A stretch of 17,492 bases of DNA from the NCBI GenBank assembly GCA_964390795.1, contig CAYMLQ010000082.1, positions 1-17,492 of the forward strand. Reading direction: 5' to 3'. Numbering within the stretch: the stretch's first letter is position 1; the number at the start of each line of letters is the position of its first letter. Made by a program: the position numbers and the translations under genes. The notes under the pieces were generated by a model. That model was not told the DNA's origin. It worked only from the letters and a program-made list of their open reading frames with translations, and ran no database searches. Shown in pieces: positions 1-9,100 of the stretch. This DNA comes from CAYMLQ01 sp964390795 (GTDB taxonomy: Bacteria; Verrucomicrobiota; Kiritimatiellia; RFP12; UBA1067).

Positions 1-74
1 TCGCTCAAAAAACGGCCATCCCCCTTCAACAGAAGAAAATCGCACCCCGGCCCTGACATCACCCTGTTTTGCCA

Positions 75-104
75 TTGACTAAACCCGATTGGCGATGTGA
101 TAAT
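75..104 (+). promoter_or_regulatory. Sigma70-type promoter with extended -10
   Basis: TTGACT at 75-80 matches the -35 consensus in five of six bases. GATAAT at 99-104 matches the -10 consensus in five of six. They are separated by 18 bp. A TG at 96-97, one base before the -10 box, gives an extended -10 (TGn). Transcription would start near 111, leaving a leader of about 55 nt before the ATG at 167. It faces the giant surface-protein gene and is the only good promoter seen upstream of it. The match is by eye, with no experimental support. Confidence 0.55.
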
Positions 105-157
105 AGATCATTCTGGTATAAGGTTATTTGGCAGGTGACAGGAGTCTTTAATAAAGT

Positions 158-163
158 GAGGTG
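158..163 (+). promoter_or_regulatory. Ribosome binding site that favours the ATG at 167
   Basis: GAGGTG lies 3 nt before the ATG at 167 (the GAGG core is 5 nt away). The in-frame GTG at 161 overlaps this site, and its nearest upstream purine stretch (GGAG, 141-144) is too far away. I therefore take 167 as the start. The resulting N-terminus reads as a normal signal peptide. Confidence 0.6.
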
Positions 164-166
164 GTT

Positions 167-3100
167 ATGAGAAGTCAGCCATATTGTATCCGTGTGCAGT
201 CAGCCATTTCGGCGTTCTTCATGTTTTCAGCGGTTACTGCCTCTGCCGCCAACGGTGTTTGGAACGGCACGCAAAACGCGTTCTGGACTAACAGCCTGAA
301 CTGGAGTGCGTCACCTTATCCGTTTGCCGCCGACACCGCCCTCTTTGCAAATGACGGTAATGGGCAAACGGCACTTGACCTCACCGGCCTCCCCAGCATC
401 AAATACATCACCTACGATTCTCCCTCGGTAGCGGCTTTCACCAATGGAACTGGCGCGGCCAACAGCCAGACGCTCGTCCTGGAGAACAGCGGCGAAATCA
501 AGCTCTCCAGCACAGCGGGCAACAGCCAGGTCTTCAACTGCGGCGTCCAACTCGGAACAGACCGGAGCCAGCAAAGTTATACGTTCCGCAACGACAGCCT
601 GTCGCAGTCGCTGATCTTCAACGACGTCTTCGGCTGCCCCTTGGAAATCAGCGGTGGAACAGGATACGCGGGTGCCAAGACCCTGGTGGTCAACGGCAAG
701 GGCAGCGTCGCTCTTAGCAATCTCAAGGCGGGTGGCGCGACGACGCTGACCCTGACCGACCTCAACAGCGGCACGCTCACGCTCGCGGGTTCGAACACGC
801 TCTATGCGCTCAACATGAACGGCGGGGCGAACAGCGTCATCACTATCGCCGACAACGAACTGTATCTCAGTAACTTGGGCGGTACGGTCCTGGTCAGCAC
901 CCTCGGAGGCACGATCAACGGGCCCGGCAAGCTCCGCCTGAGCACCATCGACGGGTATTCCAGCGCGGGCTACGACTATGCCAACCTGAACCTCAGCCCG
1001 GGCATGAGGCTCGTCATCAACGCCGGGATCATTGGCCAAGGCGGAATCGAGCCGAACACGGGCACGGGCACCTTGGTGCTGAACGGCACCAACACGTTCG
1101 AAGGTCACGTGTGCCTCGCCGTCGGGGGTGGTGCGATCAGCGTGTCCAGCCTCGGCAATCGCGGATCTCTCACCAGCAACTGCGGCCAAGGCACGAACCT
1201 CTATTTCAGCGGCGATGGCGGGCGGTTGATCTACACCGGCACCGGCGAGGACAGCGACCGCGCCATCGTAATGAATAACAACGGCAAGATTGACCAGTCC
1301 GGCCCGAGCGGCAAGCTGAGATTCACAGCTACTCCGAGGCTTCTCTCCTCCAGGACCTTGACGCTGCAAGGCAACACCGCAGGCGTCGGCGAGTTCAGCG
1401 CCCCGCTCACCAACACCGCCGCCAGCGTCCTCTCAATCACCAAGGCCGGTTCGGGCACTTGGATCTTTTCGGCCACGAACACCTATACGGGCGCGACCGC
1501 GATCAACGGCGGCAAGCTGCTCGTCAACAGCCCCGGACGATCCTCCGGCAGCACGGTGACGGTCAGCAGCGGCGGTCTTCTGGGCGGTGACGGCACCGTC
1601 GCCGGCAACGTCACCGTGGCGGCAGGAGGCATGCTGGCGCCGGGCGACGTTAATTCGGTCGGCACGCTGAACCTGGGCGGCACCCTGTCCCTGACCAGCA
1701 GCACGCTGTTCTTCGACGTCTCGATGGCCGACACAATGAATGTGGTGACCGACAAGGTGGCTGTCGTCGGCGCCCTGACCGTGGCCGGAACGAACACCAT
1801 TGTGCTTTCCTTCCCCAACGGCACGGCGCCGGCGGGCACCTACACGCTGATGACCTTCCCCTCCCGCACCGGCGCCAGCGTCTTCAAGCTGGCCTCCGCC
1901 TATCCGAACATCTCCCTCGTGACCAATGCGACCAGCGTAAAAATCGACGTGGTCGGCGGCACGTACGCGACCACATGGACGGGTGTCGAATCGGAGGACT
2001 GGAACGGGCTCAACTGGACGAACGGCAGCGCCGCCGCGTCCTTCGCGGCCGGCGACGCGGTCGCGTTCGACGATTCGGCTGAGCGGTTTACGGTCAGTAG
2101 CGCCACCCCGGTCGTCCCAGGCGCCCTGCTGTTCAACAACAGCGCGAACAATTACGCGGTATCCGCCGCCATCGAGGGAACCGGCGTGGTCTACAAGCTC
2201 GGCTCGGGGGCGGTCGCCCTCTCAGGCGCAAACTCGTACACGGGCCAGACAACCATTTTAGAGGGCACGCTGACGATCAACGGGGCGGGCCTGCTGGGCG
2301 GCGGGAACTATGCCGCGAGCCTGGTCAACAACGGCCTGCTGAATTACGCCAGCTCCGTCGCGCAGACCAACAGCGGCGTGATCTCCGGCGGCGGCGACCT
2401 AGTCTCGTCCGGCAACGGCACGCTGACCCTCTCTGGCAATAACACCTACTACGGGCAGACGACCGTGACCGGGGGCGTGCTCAAGGTTATGCACGCAAAC
2501 GCGCTGGGCGGGACGACGTTCGGCACGGTGGTTGCCGCTGGCGCCGCGCTGGAAGTGGCAGGTGGCCTCTCCTTCGCTGCGGAGCTTTTGGATCTGAGGG
2601 GCACGCTGTCCAGCCAGGCGGGAACCAACACCTATACCGCTGCCATTTGGCCCCAAGACGGCTCGACCTTTGACGTCGGCCCGGGTTCGCTGCTCATCCA
2701 GACAGCGAACACGATGAACACAGGAACGAATGCGTTTATCAGCAAGACGGGGGCCGGAACGCTGCGCTTCACGGGCGATCCGAATCATATCGGCACGTTC
2801 ACAATCGCTGGCGGCGTTGTGGAGCTTCAGCACACCGGCTCCACCGACTGCCCCATCTTCATCAACCCCGGCGCTACGCTCCAATTGAATAATGCCAACA
2901 ACAACAACCAGCAGTTGGGCGACTACGCCGTGACGGTTAACGGCACGCTGAACATGCGGACCTCGGATCAAATCGGCGCCCTGAACGGCAGCGGTCTTGT
3001 GACGAACGGAAGCTCCACCGCTTGGACGCTCACCGCAGGCGGCAACAACCAGTCCGGCGAGTTTTCAGGCATGCTCCAGAACGGCGCCGCGACGCTGAGC

Positions 3101-6100
3101 TTCGCCAAGACGCAAAACGGCGTCCAGACCCTCTCCGGCACCAACACGTACAGCGGCGGCACGACGCTCTCGGGCGGGCAGTTGAACATCAACTTCGGCG
3201 GCAGCAGCAGCGCGAATTCCGCCATCGGCACCGGCACGTTCACCATCGGCGGCGCCTATGCCATCGACAACACCAGCGGGTCGGACGTCACGCTGTCGCC
3301 GGTGATCCCCCAGAACTGGAACGGCGACTTCACCTTCCTCGGCAGCAAGAGCCTGAACCTCGGCGCCGGCGCGGTCACGTTGGGCGCGAACCGTACCGTG
3401 ACGATCCTGACGAACACCCTGACGGTGGGCGGCGCGGTCGGCGGGGCCTTCAGCTTGTCCAAGAACGGCGGCGGCACCCTCATGCTGAACGGCGCGAACA
3501 CCTACAGCGGCGCGACGACCGTCAACGGCGGTACGCTGCTCATCAACGGTTCGACCGTCGCGAGCAGCGCGGTGACTGTCTACAGCGGCATCCTGGGCGG
3601 CAGCGGCACCATCAGCGGCACCGTCACCGTGGCCTCCGGCAGCATCGTGGCGCCGGGCGGAGCAGGTTCCATCGGCACGCTCACGCTGCCCAACACCACC
3701 ACTAACGTGCTGACCCTGAACGGGAGCACCCTGCTCTTCGACCTTCCCGGTGTTCCGGGCGCCAGCGACAAGATCGCTATCACGAACGCGAACGGCAAAC
3801 TGGTTCTGAACGGCGCGAACACCGTCGCCCTGAATATCCCCGCGGGCGGAGTTCTCGCCGGTGACTACATCCTGATGACCTGCGCGGGCGGCATCACCAC
3901 CAATGCGGGGGCCACCCTGGCGCTGCAGCGCACGTATCCGAACGCCTCGCTGGCCGTGATCGGAAGAGACGTGGTTTTGACGGTCACCGGCGCGGGGATT
4001 TCCGCCAGCGTGACGTGGACAGGACTTGTTTCGCCGAGTTGGGACGGGATCGACCAGAACTGGACGAACGGCAGCGCCGCTGTCGCCTTTACGCCTGGGG
4101 ACGCCGTCACCTTTGACGACACGGCCTTGAATAACTTCAGCGTCACAAGCGGCGACGCGGTCTCGCCCGCTTCGGTGTTCTTCAACAACAGCGTCAACCC
4201 CTACGAGGTCTCGGCCACCCTGAGCGGTGCGGCACCGTTCAGCAAGCAGGGTTTCGCCGGGGTCACGCTCTTGGACGTGAGCGCCTACAATCCCGCTTCG
4301 CTCTCCGTGTCCGATGGCACGTTGACGTTGGGCGGATCTACCCAATTGAACGGCGGCGCCTATGCGGGCGCTTTCTTTAACAACGGCGCGCTGAGCTACG
4401 CGAGTTCGGCTGCGCAGACGTTGAGCGGCATGATTTCCGGCGGCGGCGTCCTAACCAAGTACGGCAACGGCACGTTGACGCTCTCCGGTTCGAACACCTA
4501 CAACGGCGCGACGTTCGTCAACGCGGGCGTGCTCAAGCTCCAGCACGGGTTCGCGCTGGGCTCAACGGCGGCGGGCACGACAGTGGCCCCCGGTGCCACG
4601 CTGGAGCTTGCGGGTACAATCTCCACCCTCGCCGATGTGCTGACGCTCAACGGCAAGTTGGCGAGCTATACGGGAAGCAACACGTACAATGGCGATATCA
4701 CCCTTAACACCGGCGCTGCAATCGATGTGGGCACAGGCTCAACACTGGTCCTGAAGAAATTCTGGGCGAACGGGCCCTTCACCAAGACCGGCAGCGGGTG
4801 GCTGATGTTCACGACGGATCCGAATGGCAACGGCCAGATGACCGTCGATGCCGGCGTGGCGGAAATTTTCACCGGCACCATGGATGCCAACGTCGTTGTG
4901 AACGACGGCGCATCCCTTGTTGAAACCGTCGACGGACTCAATGCTGGAAGCCGGGTCACGGTCAACGCCGGTGGCACCTATGTGCTCCGCGCGTCGGACA
5001 CCATCGACGCGCTCTCGGGCGCAGGCACGGTCACTCAGGATAAACCGGTCTCCGTGACCCTCACGTTGGCGAACAACGCCCAGTCGAACAGCTTCTCCGG
5101 CGTGATCAAGAACGACGCCGGCATGCTGGGTTTGGCCAAGACGGGCTCCGGAACCTTGACGCTAAGCGGGGCGAACACCTATACCGGCGCGACGGCGGTG
5201 ACGAGCGGCACGCTGATCGTCAACAGCCCCGGCTCGCTGGCCGCCGGAAGTTCGGTGACGGTGGGCAGCACAGGCGCTCTGGGCGGTAGCGGCACGGTTA
5301 ACGGCCCCGTCACGTTCGCCTTTGGCGGAAGCCTGATACCGGGTGGGCTCAACACCCTCGGCACGCTCACCTTGGGAAGCACCCTGACGCTCAACGGCAA
5401 CACCCTGTATTGCGATCTGCCCGCCAGCGGCGGCGATTCGGATAAGGTGGCCGTCACCGGCGCGCTGACACTCAACGGCGTGAATCCCGTTGTCCTGTCC
5501 TTCCCCGCTGGCGCGGCACTGGCTGGAAACTACACGCTGATGACCTTCGCTTCCAAAGTGGGCGACGGCTCCTTCGCGCTGTTCGGTAGTTACCCGAACG
5601 CTTCGGTCAGCATTGTCGGCAACAGCTTGGTTCTGAGCGTGGAGGAAGGCGGCACCTACGGCTTGACGTGGAACGGAAACGTGTCGCCGGTTTGGGAAGA
5701 TGCGCTGAACTGGGAAGTCGGCGGCACCCCGGCCAGCTACGCGGCGGGTGATGCGGTCCTGTTCGACGATTCCGCCACCTCGTTCACCGTCGGCGGCGGC
5801 ACGGTCACACCCGGTTCCGTGGTCTTCAACAACAGCGCCAGCCCCTATTTCGTGTCGGCTGCGCTCAGCGGTCCGGCGCCGCTCGTCAAGTTCGGCACGG
5901 CCGCAGTCACCTTGAACGGTGCGACCGCCTACAACCCGGCTTCGATCACCCTCGGCGCTGGCCAGCTGTGGCTCGCCAATGCGGCTCGATTGAACGGCGG
6001 CACTTATGCTGGAAATATCGCCAACAACGGTGCGTTTTACTATTACAGTTCGGCCGCGCAGACGCTGAGCGGCGCTATTTCAGGCGCGGGTTCGCTGATC

Positions 6101-9100
6101 AAGAACAACTCGGGATACCTGATCCTCTCGGGTGCGAACACCTACAGCGGCGGTACGACCTTGAGCAGCGGCACCTTGGAGCTGCAGAATGACGCAGGGC
6201 TGTCGTTCAACAACAACTTCACCGTTTCAGGCAGTTCGACACTGAGAGCTGGGCGCGTCACGTCCGGGCCGGGCGTGACCCACGCGCTGGGCACGCTGAG
6301 CATCGGCAATTACACGCTGAGCGTGAACACCGGCGCGAACGTGAGCGCCAACTCGCCTTATGGAGTGACGTTTGGCACGACGACACTGTCAGCCAACACC
6401 GCGACGTTTGACGTGCCCAACAACGGCACAGGCCGCGGTACGCTGACGCTGGGTGCTCTGGGCGGCAACTACAATCTGACCAAGAACGGTGCCGGCATGC
6501 TGTTCCTGGGGACTGCCGGTAGTCGCGCCGGCGGCATAGCGACGCTCTCGGCTGGCACGCTCAAGCTTGGAAACGCGGCCGGGGTGGGCACGACTGCATC
6601 GTCGTTCCAGCTCAACGGCGGCATCTTGGACTTGGCGATCGACACCAGCGTCAACGCCATCAGCTCGACCGTCGGCGGAAACACGGTCATCCAGTCCGAC
6701 AGGGCCACCGCTAATAGCGACGGCATCACGCACACGCTGGGCACGCTGAGCATCGGCGCGTACACCCTGACCGTGACGAACGGCACGAACGTGAAAGTGA
6801 GTTCGCCTTTCGGCCTGACGTTCGGAGCGACGACCCTGACCGCCGCGCCGTTCTTCGACGTGGGCAACAACGGCGCGGGCGTAGGCACGCTGACGCTGGG
6901 CGCCGTGGGCGGCAACTTCGCGCTGACCAAGCGCGGCCCCGGCACGCTGAAGCTGACCGGTGTGAACACCTACAATGGAGTAACGACCGTCAGCAACGGC
7001 CGCGTTCTGGGCGTCTCCGGCGGTTCTTCCTCCAGCAGCGCGGTGACGCTGCAGTCCAGCGGCATCGCGGGCGCCGCCGCCAAGCTGGGCGTGCTCTGTG
7101 CCGCCGCCAACGGGACCTGGACGTGCGCCAGCCTGCTGACCACGAATGCGGTCTCGCCCGCGACCTCCGTTCCAGGCTTGGAGTTCTACTTCGGCGTGCA
7201 GCCCAGCTCGGCGACCGCACCGCTCCAGGTGACGGGCAACGCGACCTTCGTCACCAATCCGGTCGTCTCGGTGTATCTGGGCAACCTCGGCAGCGTCGCA
7301 GCCGGCATCTACCCGCTGATGACAGTGGCCGGGACAGCCTATACGAATGTGACGTTGCCGACTCTGATCGTCTTCGGCGGCTACAGTGGCAGCACCCTGT
7401 CCTGGAGCGGCAAGACCCTGAATTTGAACCTGACCGGTTCGCCGGCGGCTATCACGTGGGGTACCGAGGCTGCGGGCAGCGGTATCTGGGATGTGAACAA
7501 CAGCACCAACACGGTCTGGAAGGACGTCTCGGCCGCAGCGACGAGTTACCAAGAGTCGCTGGCGGGAGGCACTGGCGACCGGGTGATCTTCGACGACACG
7601 TACATCAGCACAAACACCGTGGTGACGCTGAATCACCGCGTCGCTCCGGCCAGTGTGGCGTTCAGCAATGTGAACTTCACCTATACTCTGACCGGCAACG
7701 GTGGAATCACCGGCGCCCTCAGCGTGGTCAAGGCTGGAAGCAACTTGGTGACCCTCGCGACGGCCAACAGCTATACCGGCGGGACGGTGGTCGCCGATGG
7801 CACGCTCACGCTCGCCAGCGGCGGCACGATCAGTCACTCGCAGGCGGACATCGTTGTCGGTAGCACCGTGCTCACCAACGCGCTGTTGACGATTGAGAGC
7901 GGGGCGTCGGTCACCAACCGGTGGCTGGTGCTGGGCACCACCAACGGTGCAGCCGGTGCGCTCTACAACCAAGGTTCGCTCGTTGTGGCGGGCGGCACGA
8001 GCGTGACGAACTTTGTCCTCGGCCTCAATCCGGGAGGCTACGGCTATTACCGGCACGACACCGCCAGACCCCTGACGATGGGTGAGACCGGCATCGGCGG
8101 CGCATATAATGGCAACGGTGTGTTTGATGTGCTGCAGGGTGCGGTCACGAATTCGACCTTCTTCCAACTCAACCGCGGTTCCGCTCAGCAGTATGCGCAG
8201 CTCAACGTGCAGGGCGGCCGGTTCGTGATGCCGAACTCGAACGCGAATGCACACTACTTCTACGCAAGCAACTCCTACGGAGCGGGCGTAATCAACGTCA
8301 GTGGCGGCGGGTTGCTGGGATCGGCTGGTACGGGGACGGAACTGGATCTCATCAAATTGTCAACAAACACGACCACGCTGGGCGTTCTCAACATCCTCTC
8401 CTCCGGAACGGTGCAGGCGACTAAGGTCAAATCGAGCCGAGGCTACGGCACAGCGCTGGTGAATTTCAACGGCGGCACGCTGAAGGTCAACAACGGCGGC
8501 TTTCTCATGCTGGGAGGCAGCAACATCGACCGGGCTACGGTCTTTGCAGGCGGCGCGACGATCGATACCGACGGCAAGAACACCGCAGTCTCGCAGGCGC
8601 TGCTGGCGCCGACCGGTAACGGCGTCACCTTCATCGAGGTGACCGCGCCTGGGTCGGGGTACATCGGCCGTCCGCTCGTCTCCATCACCGGCGGTGGCGG
8701 CACCGGCGCCACCGGTGTGGCTGACTTCGACCCCGCCAACGGCGTGGTCTCGGGCGTCACGATCACCAGCCCTGGCTATGACTACACCTCCGCGCCTTCG
8801 GTGACCTTCATCGGCGGCGGCGGCGTCGCGCCCACGGTCGGCACGGTCACCATCGGACCGGTCGCTTCGGGTGGCTTGACCAAGAGCGGCAACGGTACGT
8901 TGACCCTCTCCGGGGCGAGCACGTTCACGGGCACGACGATCGTCAGCAACGGCGTTCTCAAGCTCGGCGCCGCCAACGCCTTGTCGGCCAACTCGCCCGT
9001 GATCGTCGCGGGCGGAACCCTGGACCTCAACGGCTACACGCTCACCAATGCGTCGGTCAACCTCAGCAGCGGGTCGATTGTCAACGGAAAGCTCTTCGCA

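Noticed and set aside
161..163. GTG at 161 as start of the giant gene
   Set aside because: It overlaps the GAGGTG ribosome binding site of the ATG at 167 and lacks a suitably placed site of its own. The two extra residues add nothing to the signal peptide.
6389..8254. 621-codon open frame on the minus strand, antisense to the giant gene
   Set aside because: High GC and biased codon use in the sense gene leave the antisense frame without stops. The translation is Arg/Ala/Gly/His-rich with no domain, and the sense frame has clear repeat motifs. The same applies to 3065-4345 and 311-1369.
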